The notes beneath the pieces are model-generated. The model saw only the letters and a list, made by a program, of their open reading frames with translations. It had not been told where the DNA came from and did not search any database. A stretch of 64,000 nucleotides of DNA. Source: Bacteroidota bacterium. Lineage in GTDB: Bacteria > Bacteroidota > Bacteroidia > Bacteroidales > VadinHA17. The DNA lies in contig JADFDS010000011.1 of NCBI GenBank assembly GCA_018262715.1, positions 289,760 to 353,759 of the forward strand, in the 5' to 3' direction. Position numbers and translations under genes: made by a program. Positions 8,236 to 17,664 of the stretch are shown piece by piece; position 1 is the first letter of the stretch, and every line of letters starts with the position of its first letter.

Positions 8236-9438
8236 ATGAAAACTTCTTTCTATGCCAGGGCTGCCATATTGACCGTAACGATCATTATGCTGCTTCCATA
8301 TGAACAGGTATCGGCCATACCGGCCTTTGCCCGCAAGTACCAGATCAGCTGCCAGGTGTGTCATTCTCCGGCTGCCCCTACCCTGAAGCCATTCGGCGAT
8401 GAGTTCGCGGGAGCAGGCTTCAGAATGACTGATTATGAATCGCCACGCTATTTCATACAAACCGGAGACGACAGGCTTTCTTTGTTCAGGGAGCTTCCGC
8501 TTGCCATAAGAATTGACGGATTTGCTACATTGAACTTCAATGATGCCGGAACAGTTGATTTCGGGTCGCCGTTTGTGGTGAAGATCCTTTCCGGCGGTGA
8601 GCTTTCCGACAAGTTGTCGTACTACTTCTATTTCCTGATGAACGAGCGTGGTCACATAGCCGGTCTCGAGGATGCATTTCTTATGTATTCCGATGTGCTC
8701 AATTCAGGCATAAACCTGTTTATAGGCCAGTTTCAGACTTCAGACCCGCTGTTCAAGGGCGAGTTACGCCTTACACTCGAACCGTACAAGATTTACGGCG
8801 TCAAACCATCAGAATCTTCGGTTGACCTGAAGTATGACCGGGGAATAATGTTTGACAAAGGCTTTTCCACAGGGACCACCATTGTAGGCGAGATTATCAA
8901 CGGCTGTGGCATCGGAGAGGCAGGTGAAGGGTATCTCTTTGACAAGGACAAATACAAGAATTTCATGCTCAGACTGAACCAGGCCATCGGCAACAGTGTC
9001 TCAATCGGCTTCTTCGGATACACCGGGAAGGAGGTCATAACGGACAACGTGTCTGATCCTTACGTTAGTGAGATGAAGATGTACGGACCTGACCTGTCAG
9101 TCGACATAGACGGTAAACTGCTGCTGAATGTACAATATTTGTGGAGGACTGACTCAGATGTGTTTGATGGGGACGGTGAGGTTCACCTGACAGACGTGAA
9201 AACACAGGGAGGCTTCGCGGAGGTGATCTATGCGCCTAAAGGCGATATGAGCAAATGGTACTTTACGGGACTTGTCAACTGGGTTGACTCAGACCTTGAC
9301 CAGCTGGATTACCAGTCAGGGACGATACATGCGGGGTATCTCCTGAGGCGGAATGTAAGGCTTGTGACCGAATACACCAGGATCTTCGGCGGGAATCCCT
9401 ACGGCAAGCTCAGCGCCGGCTTTGTCTCGGCATTCTGA
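8236..9438 (+). CDS. Outer-membrane barrel-like protein with one heme-binding motif
   Basis: 400 residues with a cleavable signal peptide ('QVSAIPAFA') and a single CxxCH (CQVCH, residues ~39-43) just after it. The rest is rich in alternating hydrophobic/polar stretches and aromatic ends, and the final residue is Phe after a 'LSAGFVSAF' strand, as in outer-membrane beta-barrels. Heme-bearing, porin-like proteins of this size sit next to multiheme cytochromes in several phyla. I infer a porin-cytochrome module with the preceding gene. There is no homology proof, and the electron acceptor is unknown. Confidence 0.65.
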   Translation: MKTSFYARAAILTVTIIMLLPYEQVSAIPAFARKYQISCQVCHSPAAPTLKPFGDEFAGAGFRMTDYESPRYFIQTGDDRLSLFRELPLAIRIDGFATLNFNDAGTVDFGSPFVVKILSGGELSDKLSYYFYFLMNERGHIAGLEDAFLMYSDVLNSGINLFIGQFQTSDPLFKGELRLTLEPYKIYGVKPSESSVDLKYDRGIMFDKGFSTGTTIVGEIINGCGIGEAGEGYLFDKDKYKNFMLRLNQAIGNSVSIGFFGYTGKEVITDNVSDPYVSEMKMYGPDLSVDIDGKLLLNVQYLWRTDSDVFDGDGEVHLTDVKTQGGFAEVIYAPKGDMSKWYFTGLVNWVDSDLDQLDYQSGTIHAGYLLRRNVRLVTEYTRIFGGNPYGKLSAGFVSAF

Positions 9439-9541
9439 TCATGCCGGAAATATGTAAGGCGCTGGTGTAATGATGCCACGGACCGGCAGCACCACCGAAC
9501 TTTTACCGTCTTTGGAATGTTAATTTCCAAATACTGAATCT

Positions 9542-11428
9542 ATGAAAAAACTCATGGTAATTGCTGCCGTTGCATTACTTGCGTCATGCACGGTAAAAAA
9601 GGAGGTCGACCAGTATACGATTGACCAGTTCTACAAGAATGTAAACACATGGTTTTCGGGTTTTTCCCCGGACGAAACAAAAATCCTGGTATCAAGCAAC
9701 GAGACAGGAATCTACAATGTATTCGAGATCAGTCTGGGTGACGGGTCAAAGAGACAGGTCACCAGTTCAACCGATGACTCGTATTTTGCTGTCGGGTATG
9801 TTCACGGTACGGGACAGATCCTCTATTCAGCGGATAAGGGGGGAAACGAAATCAATCATATATACCTGCTGGGTGAGGACGGCAGCACGGTTGACCTGAC
9901 TCCGGGAGATGAAGTAAAGGCCTCATTCAACGGATTCAGCCCGGACAAAAAGGTGATGTACTTCTCAACCAACGGTCGTGATCCGCAGTACTTTGATCTA
10001 TACAGGATGAATGTTGGTGAGTGGAAACCCGAGATAATCTGGGAGAACACCGAAGGATTTGATTATTCCGGGTCAACCAGGGACAGGAACATTCTTGCGC
10101 TCGCAAAATCAATTACCACAAGTGAAAACAGGCTCTTTCTTTTTGACAGGGTTACAGGCAGGACCACTGAAATATCAGAGGCAGACAAGCCGGGTTCATA
10201 TTCCGCATCAGGCTTCTCGAACGATAATGCCAGTTTCTACTACACTACCGATGTTGGAAAGGAATTCGCCTACCTGGTTAAGTATGATATTGCCACAGGA
10301 GGACGCGAAGTAGTATACGAGGCGGACTGGGATGTGAGGGGTTGCAGCTTCAGCAGGAATGAAAAATACAGGATGATAATGGTGAATGAAGATGCGCGTA
10401 TCAAACTTAAGATTACCGACCAGTCTACCGGCCAGGATGTAGTCTGGCCTGATATCCAGGGATCCAATATCGAGGACCTGGCAATATCTGAGAGCGAGAA
10501 ATATCTCCTGCTCGGACTTGGAACATCACGTACTCCCGGGGACCTGTACCTGTATGAGTTCGGAGGCACCGATATGAAGAAGCTCACTAATAATCTGAAT
10601 CCGGAGATCAACCCGGCCAACCTCACTGAGGCGGAAGTGGTACGTTATGCCTCCTTTGACGGTCTGGAGATACCTGCAATATATTATAAGCCGCTCACTG
10701 CGACAAAGAAGAACAAGGTCCCTGCCATGGTGCTGGTGCACGGCGGCCCGGGCGGACAGGCCATGACTTACTATGACCCGCTGATCCAGTACCTTGTAAA
10801 TCACGGGTATGCTGTCCTGGATGTCAACAACAGGGGCAGCAGCGGTTACGGAAAGTCATTCTTCAAGATGGATGACAGGAATCACGGCGATAAGGACCTC
10901 AAGGACTGTATCTGGGGCAAGAAGTGGTTGCAGACTCTTGAATACATTGACAGCGAGAATATCGGCATCATAGGCGGCAGTTACGGCGGCTTCATGACCA
11001 TGGCAGCAATGACATCGGCTCCGGATGAATTCAAAGTTGGCGTTAACCTCTTCGGAGTAACCAACTGGCTTCGCACGCTGAAGTCAATACCGCCATGGTG
11101 GGGATCATTCCGCGAGTCGTTATACAACGAGATGGGTGATCCGTTCACGGCTGACTCAGTCAGGCTATACAATATTTCACCCGTGTTCCACGGTCAGAAT
11201 GTGAAGCATCCGGTTATGGTGCTGCAGGGCGCCAATGACCCCAGGGTGCTGCAGGTTGAGTCGGATGAGATGGTTGAGGCCATCAGGTCTGCAGGTGTGC
11301 CGGTGGAGTATGTGATATTTCCTGATGAAGGTCACGGCTTCGTAAAGAAGGAGAATGAGATCAAGGCATATTCACAGATCCGGGAATTCCTCGACAAATA
11401 CCTGAAGGGTACAGGGGAGGAGAGCTGA
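9542..11428 (+). CDS. S9 family prolyl oligopeptidase-like peptidase, lipoprotein
   Basis: 628 residues. The signal with lipobox 'LLASC' (Cys16) predicts a lipid-anchored exported enzyme. Residues ~30-360 hold beta-propeller-like repeats ('FSGFSPDETKILVSSNETG', 'GFSPDKKVMYFSTNG'). The C-terminal alpha/beta hydrolase has the 'VHGGPGG' oxyanion motif, nucleophile Ser480 in GGSYGG, Asp ~565 ('GANDPRV') and His ~598 ('DEGHGF'). The family cleaves short peptides (prolyl- or acylaminoacyl-peptidase type). A bidirectional terminator separates it from the convergent hydF gene. Confidence 0.93.
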   Translation: MKKLMVIAAVALLASCTVKKEVDQYTIDQFYKNVNTWFSGFSPDETKILVSSNETGIYNVFEISLGDGSKRQVTSSTDDSYFAVGYVHGTGQILYSADKGGNEINHIYLLGEDGSTVDLTPGDEVKASFNGFSPDKKVMYFSTNGRDPQYFDLYRMNVGEWKPEIIWENTEGFDYSGSTRDRNILALAKSITTSENRLFLFDRVTGRTTEISEADKPGSYSASGFSNDNASFYYTTDVGKEFAYLVKYDIATGGREVVYEADWDVRGCSFSRNEKYRMIMVNEDARIKLKITDQSTGQDVVWPDIQGSNIEDLAISESEKYLLLGLGTSRTPGDLYLYEFGGTDMKKLTNNLNPEINPANLTEAEVVRYASFDGLEIPAIYYKPLTATKKNKVPAMVLVHGGPGGQAMTYYDPLIQYLVNHGYAVLDVNNRGSSGYGKSFFKMDDRNHGDKDLKDCIWGKKWLQTLEYIDSENIGIIGGSYGGFMTMAAMTSAPDEFKVGVNLFGVTNWLRTLKSIPPWWGSFRESLYNEMGDPFTADSVRLYNISPVFHGQNVKHPVMVLQGANDPRVLQVESDEMVEAIRSAGVPVEYVIFPDEGHGFVKKENEIKAYSQIREFLDKYLKGTGEES

Positions 11429-11471
11429 CACCAACCAGGTCTCTTCTGACGGAGTAAATTCCAATGATAAC

Positions 11472-11514
11472 AAGAAAATGGCCGGCGGTCAGACATGATC
11501 CCCGGCCTTTTCTT
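11472..11514. terminator. Bidirectional intrinsic terminator
   Basis: GGCCGG (11480-11485) and CCGGCC (11502-11507) are flanked outside by AAGAAAA and TTTTCTT. A GC stem with a T-tract on either strand serves both the S9 peptidase (+) and hydF (-), which converge here. Confidence 0.7.
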
Positions 11515-11534
11515 AGCCAGTGCTGCTCCTTGTG

Positions 11535-12770
11535 TTACAGCAGGTCTGTGGCTTCTGCCTTTCTGCCGGTAAAGGGTTCGGTGGCACGGTTGAATATGCC
11601 ATGAACCCAGGCTATTGCCATCCCGTAATTTGTAATCGGGATGCTGTGCTTCTTCGGCTCGCGGAGCCTGTTCAGCAGTTGCCGGTGCGTCACCATGCAA
11701 CCTCCGCATTGAATGACAAGGGCATATTCTTCGATCGGACGCGGGAAATTATCGAGCCCGGCCACATTGTCAAACTCAAGATTCCTGCCGGTAAAGTTCG
11801 TCAGCCAGCGCGGGATCTTCACCCTTCCGATGTCGTCACATGAGACGTTATGGGTGCACGACTCCAGCAGCAGCACCCGGTCTCCGTCCTTCAGCTCACC
11901 TATTTTCGGCGTACCACGAAGATATTCCGCGAAGTCTCCTTTCTGCCGGGCCAGGATGATGCTGAAACTTGTAAGAGGTATGTCACGCGGGATGGATGCG
12001 TCAGCCTTGAGAAAGACCTGGCTGTCAGTTATGGCCAGGGCCGGCCTGATGCCGGTACGGCGGAGAAAAGCATCTACTTCCCTCTCCTTCACGACGATAG
12101 CCGTGCAGTCGTTATCAAGTATGTCCCGGATAACCTGCACCTGTGGCAGTATGAGTCTCCCTTCCGGAGCTTCGATGTCTATGGGGGTGATAAGCAGTAC
12201 GATGTCACCCGGATTCACAAGGTCACCTATCAGCCCGTGGCTTTTAAGCGCTGTGGCGGGCATGGCTTCCCTGATCATCTTCAAAAGTGCCGGATTGTAC
12301 TTTTCAGGGTGCAATGCGGAGTATTCCGCAACTTCCCGGCCTGTGAGGCTCATGACCTTTTCGCGCAGTTCCGCGGTTACCGCGGTGACATCACTCTTGT
12401 TATGGATAACCACGTACGGCATGTCAAGTTTGCGAAACTCCTCAGTCAGCCTGGCTTCGTGATCACCGAACCTGTTATCGGACAGAACAAGGATGGCCAG
12501 GTCAATCAGCTTCAGCGATGCCATTGATTTTTTTATTCGAAGCTCACCAAGGTCTCCCGTATCATCAATACCTGCCGTGTCAATAAAAATTAGCGGTCCC
12601 AGGCCATGCACCTCGATGCTCTTTTTTACCGGATCAGTTGTTGTGCCGGCTACATCGGAGACTATTGCTATATCCTGCCCGACGAGGGCATTGATGAGCG
12701 AGCTCTTGCCAACATTCCTCCGGCCGAATATTCCCACATGGGGTTTTGTATCCCTTCCTTTTGCTGTCAT
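11535..12770 (-). CDS. hydF: [FeFe]-hydrogenase H-cluster maturation GTPase HydF
   Basis: 411 residues. The N-terminal GTPase domain has the P-loop 'GRRNVGKSS' (~residue 16) and 'DTAGIDD' (~63). The C-terminal half carries the cluster-binding signature CTH (~302) then, 46 residues after that His, 'QCGGC'. HydF is the scaffold on which HydE and HydG build the 2Fe subcluster before transfer to the hydrogenase. The usual His directly before the CxxC is Gln here. hydE and hydG are not in the window. It follows the aspartate ammonia-lyase gene by 4 bp; that pairing is common in hydrogenase-maturation clusters. Confidence 0.93.
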   Translation of the reverse strand: MTAKGRDTKPHVGIFGRRNVGKSSLINALVGQDIAIVSDVAGTTTDPVKKSIEVHGLGPLIFIDTAGIDDTGDLGELRIKKSMASLKLIDLAILVLSDNRFGDHEARLTEEFRKLDMPYVVIHNKSDVTAVTAELREKVMSLTGREVAEYSALHPEKYNPALLKMIREAMPATALKSHGLIGDLVNPGDIVLLITPIDIEAPEGRLILPQVQVIRDILDNDCTAIVVKEREVDAFLRRTGIRPALAITDSQVFLKADASIPRDIPLTSFSIILARQKGDFAEYLRGTPKIGELKDGDRVLLLESCTHNVSCDDIGRVKIPRWLTNFTGRNLEFDNVAGLDNFPRPIEEYALVIQCGGCMVTHRQLLNRLREPKKHSIPITNYGMAIAWVHGIFNRATEPFTGRKAEATDLL

Positions 12771-12774
12771 CTTT

Positions 12775-14217
12775 TTACTCTTCGATATCCTTCAGGCGGT
12801 ATCCGCCCTGGACAAGGTTTTCAGGCCTGAGTATGTCAGAGAGTTTCTCCGGGCTGACATATCCCAGTTTCTTGTTGGCCTCGGATATGCTTAACCGTTC
12901 TTCCTTCATCAACGCGGCCAATGCGGCAGCTTTTTTATACCCTATGAATGGAAGCAGAGCGGTAGTAACGGCCGGACTCGACCTCACCTGTTTCTCTGCC
13001 TCGCCTGAATGCACTTCCATCCCTGAAAGCAGGTTTTCAGCCATTGAGTGGTCTGCTGCTATTAGTGTTTTGATGCTTTCCAGCAGGGCATGCCCTGTCA
13101 GCGGAAGATAGGCATTCAGTTCCAGGCAGCCCTGTGCTGCCAGCGAGGATACGATCTGGTCATTGCTGTACACCCGGTGTGAGCAGCTGATAACAAACTC
13201 GGGGATGACGGGGTTGATTTTGCCCGGCATGACAGAGCTGCCGGCCTGTCTTGCCGGAATCGACACAGACCTTCTGCCGTGCAGGTCAGATGCCAGAATG
13301 CGCAGGTCTCCAGCCATTTTCTCCATGGTTACGGCATGGGCTTTTATGATTCCGTGGATTTCCACCAGGGGATCAAGGTTTGAAGTGGCATCAGAGAGAT
13401 TTTCTCCCCTGGTGACAGGAAGTCCTGTGAGTTGCTGCAACCTGTTAACCACTTCGTTTACATAGAACCTGGGAACAGTGATGGATGTTCCCACCGCCGA
13501 TCCTCCGAGGTTAACAACCTTGATTCGCTCGAGGCATTTGGATACCCTCCACCAGTCGCGTGAGAGAGCATCGCTGTAGCTGCCCAGGAGCCTGCCCCAG
13601 GTGGTGGGTACCGCTTCCTGCATCTGGGTGTAACCTATCCGAAGCACCGAACGGTACTTTTTCTCAAGCTCTTCTATGTTTTTCCGCAGTTCATTTATTG
13701 ACTCTTCGAACTCCGTGAGCAGGTTCATGGCAGCCACCCGGAGGGCAGTGGGAACCACGTCATTTGTAGACTGGAATATGTTGGCGTCCTCGATAGGGTC
13801 AATGAAATCATAATCGCCCGGATCCCTGCCGAGAATCTGAAGAGCCCGGTTGGCGATTATCTCATTCAAGTTCATGTTTATGCTTGTTCCTGCGCCGCCT
13901 GATATCGCCGGTACGATGAAATGTCCGAAGTGTTTCCCGGCCATGCACTCCCCGGCAGCTGCGGAGAGTGCACCGAGTTTTTCGGCGGTTATGACTCTGA
14001 TATTAATTGCAGCAAGGTCATATTCTTTTGCGGCTTCCTTAAAAAATGAGGCGGCCGCAAGATAGCAGGCCTGTTTTGTCACTGCCATTGCCCTGTACCA
14101 CTCCTCATTGAATCTGCCCTGATCCGGGAAGTTATCCCGTGCCCTGACTGAATGAATGCCATACAGTGCATTTTCATCCAGTTCTTTTTCTCCCAGAAAA
14201 TCCTTTTCGCGGCGCAT
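12775..14217 (-). CDS. aspA: Aspartate ammonia-lyase
   Basis: From the chosen ATG the protein is 480 residues and begins 'MRREKDFLGEKELDENALYGIHS', which lines up with the usual 'LLGEKEVPADAYYGVHT' start; the frame is open to ATGs at 14235 and 14292, but these add a poorly conserved basic leader. Family motifs are 'GTSINMNLNEIIANRA' and the catalytic-loop signature 'GSSVMPGKINPVIPE'. The enzyme interconverts aspartate with fumarate and ammonia in the cytoplasm. It starts 7 bp after the RmuC-like stop and is followed within 4 bp by hydF, so the three form one operon. It may supply ammonia or fumarate metabolism linked to hydrogenase maturation (inference from clustering). Confidence 0.88.
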   Translation of the reverse strand: MRREKDFLGEKELDENALYGIHSVRARDNFPDQGRFNEEWYRAMAVTKQACYLAAASFFKEAAKEYDLAAINIRVITAEKLGALSAAAGECMAGKHFGHFIVPAISGGAGTSINMNLNEIIANRALQILGRDPGDYDFIDPIEDANIFQSTNDVVPTALRVAAMNLLTEFEESINELRKNIEELEKKYRSVLRIGYTQMQEAVPTTWGRLLGSYSDALSRDWWRVSKCLERIKVVNLGGSAVGTSITVPRFYVNEVVNRLQQLTGLPVTRGENLSDATSNLDPLVEIHGIIKAHAVTMEKMAGDLRILASDLHGRRSVSIPARQAGSSVMPGKINPVIPEFVISCSHRVYSNDQIVSSLAAQGCLELNAYLPLTGHALLESIKTLIAADHSMAENLLSGMEVHSGEAEKQVRSSPAVTTALLPFIGYKKAAALAALMKEERLSISEANKKLGYVSPEKLSDILRPENLVQGGYRLKDIEE

Positions 14218-14224
14218 GGTCTTA

Positions 14225-15415
14225 TTACTTTTCATCTTCGGAGACAGGAGGTGAAAGTTTCTTCGACTGGGCTTCCGCATCAATTTCCTCACTCTTTTTC
14301 TGCAGCTCGTCTATCGAGATGATCTTGGCTCGTTTTTCGGTCGGAGGGTTCAGTTTTTCCGATTTTTCAAATTCGATGACCTGTTTTCGGAGGTCTTCCG
14401 GCAGATCTTTCTGGCTTTTAAGGACGATGTCAATAAATTCTTCCGAGAAAAACTGATCGACCTGTATGCGGCGCTTGGCCGTATGGGCGAACTTGCCGAT
14501 TATCCGGCAGATGCTGTCACGGTCCTCCGGGCTCAGCTTCTCTGCCAGGTCATACTCCTCGATCTTTTTAAGCGACAGTATCACCGGTTCCAGGGCATCC
14601 CTGGTGATGACGAATACGTCATAGTCACCCAGCCGGTAAGTCAGCTGCTTTATTTTGTCGATGGTGTTGGTAGGCACAACCAGGAACATCGATTTCTTGA
14701 CATTATCCTGGCTGGCGTATTTCTTAAGGTTATCGGCCTGGATTTTGATGTAGGTCGGGAAGTTCGAGAGGTCGTCGTTTGCCGGGCTCTTGGCGTCAAA
14801 AATGATATACTCGCCGCTGATTTCGATTGTATTGTCTGGATTTCCCCTGAAGGGTACCTTTTCAATGTAGTTCACATGGTTGACATCGCAGATCCGGATG
14901 ATTGAATTTTTAACGTCAGTCTCATGCTCTGACCACTGCTTTTTCATTGCTTCGAGCCTGTCAGCCACTTCCCTGAGTTTCTCCTCGTTCAGTCTTCGCC
15001 GTTCCGCCTCGAGGCTGTCCTTGGTCTGGTTCAGCCGGGCGATGTTCTCGTTATAGGTTTTAACGTTGTCTTCCCGTATGGCTTCGAAACCTGCCACTTT
15101 TTTCGTTAGCTCCTGTATGCCGGCTGAGTGTTCCCGCAGGCGTCCGTTGAGCTCCTCGATGTATGCATCCTTGCGTGCCGACTGCACCTCCATCTCACGC
15201 ACCCTCTGGGAGAGGTTTTCGTTGCGTGCCGACAGTTCCGTGATGCGGTTCTGCAGCCTGCCCGTGGTCTCCCTGACAGCCTCTGTCTCCCTGGCGAGTG
15301 CCCGGAACTCCTCGTAGGCATCAAAGCTGAGGTTCCGGACTCTTCTCCAGTGGAAGAGCCTCTGCCAGAAGCTGAGATCCTTTATCCGGTCAAAAAAGAG
15401 GTTGAGTTTTTCCAT
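14225..15415 (-). CDS. RmuC-like coiled-coil protein with PD-(D/E)XK-like core
   Basis: About 396 residues from 'MEKLNLFFDRIKDL'; an upstream in-frame ATG at 15463 is possible but less natural. Residues ~40-190 are a long charged coiled coil. They are followed by a folded core with 'GNPDNTIEISGEYIIFDAKSP', which resembles the D...DAK metal-binding pattern of RmuC and related nucleases, and then a charged tail. RmuC proteins limit recombination at inverted repeats. The length and tail differ from typical RmuC, so treat this as RmuC-like. It is the first gene of the aspA-hydF operon. Confidence 0.6.
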   Translation of the reverse strand: MEKLNLFFDRIKDLSFWQRLFHWRRVRNLSFDAYEEFRALARETEAVRETTGRLQNRITELSARNENLSQRVREMEVQSARKDAYIEELNGRLREHSAGIQELTKKVAGFEAIREDNVKTYNENIARLNQTKDSLEAERRRLNEEKLREVADRLEAMKKQWSEHETDVKNSIIRICDVNHVNYIEKVPFRGNPDNTIEISGEYIIFDAKSPANDDLSNFPTYIKIQADNLKKYASQDNVKKSMFLVVPTNTIDKIKQLTYRLGDYDVFVITRDALEPVILSLKKIEEYDLAEKLSPEDRDSICRIIGKFAHTAKRRIQVDQFFSEEFIDIVLKSQKDLPEDLRKQVIEFEKSEKLNPPTEKRAKIISIDELQKKSEEIDAEAQSKKLSPPVSEDEK

Positions 15416-15531
15416 GAAGGCAAAGTTAGCAAATCTGTAATGGTCATGTCTGAAGGCAGACAATTAAGTTGCAACGCAGCAGAGAGCGCTTTTGCCGGTC
15501 ATCCGGGTTTGCCTGAGCGGTGACAACCCTG

Positions 15532-16662
15532 TTACCTGAGCAATGCCGCCGCGCACCAGAGCACGGGTGCCTGTCCGTGGAAGTCGCCGGTGTTGCGTTT
15601 CCGGTTCATATAGTGGGAGCGGTCATCGCTGGTTCCGGTGCCTTCGCAAACTTCGGTCACATTTCCCTCGGCATCAATATATTTTACCAGGGAGAGCCAT
15701 GCTTTTCTGGCCGCAGCGCCGTATGTTTTTTCATCGAGCCAGCCGTTCTTCACCCCGGTGATCATTGCGTAGGTGAACATGGCTGTGGATGAGGTTTCCT
15801 TCCAGAACTCAGGATCGTCTATTACCTGCCGCCACATCCCGTCCTCTGCCTGGTGAATGAGGAGGGTTGCCATCATTTTCTTATAGCCTTCCATAATCCG
15901 CGGCCTGTCTGGGTGATCTACGGGCATGGCGCGAAGGATCTCAGACATGCCGGCGGCCATCCACCCATTACCGCGGCCCCACGTGAAATGGGCGTAGGGA
16001 GCATGATAGAAGAGCCCGTTTCCGAGCTGGATGGTATCCAGGTAAAGTATCATTTCCCCGGCAGCGCGGTCAATGTACTTAATGTCACCTGTAGCCCTGT
16101 ATGCCTGAGACTGCACGGCGGTGACCATGAACATGTCATCAATCCAGATGCGTGTCTGCCAGGTATAGCCAAGGTCAGCATAAGCCTTCTCCTCAGGTCC
16201 GGCATCTTCCGGCAGTGTCCATTGTGTGTCTGCATAGTACAGGCCCAGGTCGAGATATTTTTTCTCGCCGTTAATCAAATAGAACTCCAGTGGAACTGAT
16301 CCGAAGACATTATTGTCAACGTGATTTGGAGGGGGCAGCAGGTTGGTGATGGTGTCAAACAGCGGTTCAAACCGGCTCTGCAGTTTAGTCAGCAGTTCAC
16401 TGTTGCCGGTGGCCTCTGCAAACCATATGCTGCCGAGCCAGGTGCAGACCTCTGAATAGACTATCTGGGTTGGGGGCTGAAGGGAAGAGACATCTCCGCT
16501 GCTCTTGTGCGGGGTGGCCAGGTACCGTTCAGAGAGAAGGAGTCCCACTTTCCCGGGATCAGCGTCAGCCGGCCACCTTTTAAGATCATAATCAGCTGTC
16601 TGTGTGCAGGCGGATATTGCCAGAATCATTGACAGACCGAAAGCAGAAAGAACATTTTTCAT
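15532..16662 (-). CDS. GH105 unsaturated rhamnogalacturonyl hydrolase, lipoprotein
   Basis: 376 residues. The signal ends in lipobox 'AISAC' (Cys19). The (alpha/alpha)6-barrel signature includes 'WIDDMFM' (the catalytic Asp region), 'WGRGNGWMAAG' and 'SSTAMFTYAM'. GH105 removes the unsaturated uronic acid left at oligosaccharide ends by pectin or ulvan lyases. No lyase or SusCD partner is adjacent. Its start is 10 bp after the MerR-B12 regulator stop on the same strand, so co-transcription with that regulator is likely. Confidence 0.9.
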   Translation of the reverse strand: MKNVLSAFGLSMILAISACTQTADYDLKRWPADADPGKVGLLLSERYLATPHKSSGDVSSLQPPTQIVYSEVCTWLGSIWFAEATGNSELLTKLQSRFEPLFDTITNLLPPPNHVDNNVFGSVPLEFYLINGEKKYLDLGLYYADTQWTLPEDAGPEEKAYADLGYTWQTRIWIDDMFMVTAVQSQAYRATGDIKYIDRAAGEMILYLDTIQLGNGLFYHAPYAHFTWGRGNGWMAAGMSEILRAMPVDHPDRPRIMEGYKKMMATLLIHQAEDGMWRQVIDDPEFWKETSSTAMFTYAMITGVKNGWLDEKTYGAAARKAWLSLVKYIDAEGNVTEVCEGTGTSDDRSHYMNRKRNTGDFHGQAPVLWCAAALLR

Positions 16663-16672
16663 CGGAGCGGAA

Positions 16673-17545
16673 TCAAAGGTATTTTTTCAGTGAATTGACC
16701 GAATCAAACGGAATAACATTGTCAAGGGACATTTTTCCGGCAAGGAGTGCAAGAATTCCGGCAACAAGTATTGTCTGATCCCTGAAGGCGGAGGAGATGC
16801 GTTTGAGATAATCCTCCGGCTTGCCAAAGGGCAGGCTTGTCAGCGCACCAGTGACCAGGAAATCAGGATGCCATCGCTCAACGAGATCCTTCAACCCGTT
16901 GAAAGGGGTTGACTGGCCGAGGTACAGGACACTGTGACCCGCCTTCCGGATTATGTAGGTGAAGAAGAGGAGCCCCATCTCATGCAATTCACTCTCCGGC
17001 AGGAACATTATGAATTTTTTACGGTCAGGCCGCTCCGGAGGAGAGAGGGTATCGATGGCAGAGATCAGCCTTTTCCTGAAGATATTTGAAACGAAATGTT
17101 CAGATCCGATATCCACCGAACCCGTATGCCACATAATTCCGACCCTTCTGAGGAAGGGGAAAACCACTTCGGTAAAGGTCTCTTCGAAACCCTTGTTGAT
17201 GATCGAACGCATGAGTATATCATTGACCCGGTCCTCATCGAGGTCTGACATGGCTACAATCAGCGTGTCGAGCTGTGTTTCCGTGTCGGACGATTCCCTT
17301 GTGAGCAGTTTGACCTTTTCTTCAATCTCGTCTCCGCTGAAGGTTGCGATCTTTGATATTTTGACACCCTTCCGGTAGAGGATTGAGATATTGAGTATTC
17401 TTTTAAGATCATCATTGTCATACCATCTGCGGTTGGTATCTGTCCGGTGAGGCTTGATAATGTGGTACCGGCGTTCCCAGATCCTGATTGTACCGGCCAT
17501 GATGCCGGTGAGCTTTTCCAGGTCGCTTATTGTGTAACGGTCCAT
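16673..17545 (-). CDS. MerR-family regulator with cobalamin-binding domain (CarH/LitR-like)
   Basis: 290 residues. The MerR winged helix spans residues 1-70 ('YTISDLEKLTGIMAGTIRIWERRY'). It is followed by a four-helix B12-binding-2 domain and a Rossmann-like B12 domain. Two diagnostic motifs are intact: W-x9-E-H ('MWHTGSVDIGSEHF', the adenosylcobalamin cap) and E-x-H-x-x-G ('ELHEMG', His being the lower axial cobalt ligand). Proteins with both act as light-sensing repressors: light breaks the Co-C bond and releases DNA. Targets are often carotenoid or photoprotection genes. None is adjacent; the neighbours are the fasciclin lipoprotein gene and GH105. Confidence 0.85.
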   Translation of the reverse strand: MDRYTISDLEKLTGIMAGTIRIWERRYHIIKPHRTDTNRRWYDNDDLKRILNISILYRKGVKISKIATFSGDEIEEKVKLLTRESSDTETQLDTLIVAMSDLDEDRVNDILMRSIINKGFEETFTEVVFPFLRRVGIMWHTGSVDIGSEHFVSNIFRKRLISAIDTLSPPERPDRKKFIMFLPESELHEMGLLFFTYIIRKAGHSVLYLGQSTPFNGLKDLVERWHPDFLVTGALTSLPFGKPEDYLKRISSAFRDQTILVAGILALLAGKMSLDNVIPFDSVNSLKKYL

Positions 17546-17606
17546 CTGATGGTATATTCCGAGGTTAAATATAGTTCATTGTCAGTAGTGTTCCATAATC
17601 ACCTGC

Positions 17607-17636
17607 AAAAAAAGCGACGCCCTGCCTGAGCGTCGC
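17607..17636 (-). terminator. Intrinsic terminator after the fasciclin gene
   Basis: On the minus strand GCGACGC (17636-17630), a 9-nt loop, GCGTCGC (17620-17614), then seven Ts (17613-17607). It lies 29 bp past the fasciclin stop and 62 bp before the MerR-B12 start, so the regulator probably has its own promoter. Confidence 0.85.
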
Positions 17637-17664
17637 CATTTTCATCGGGTGATATATTGATGCC

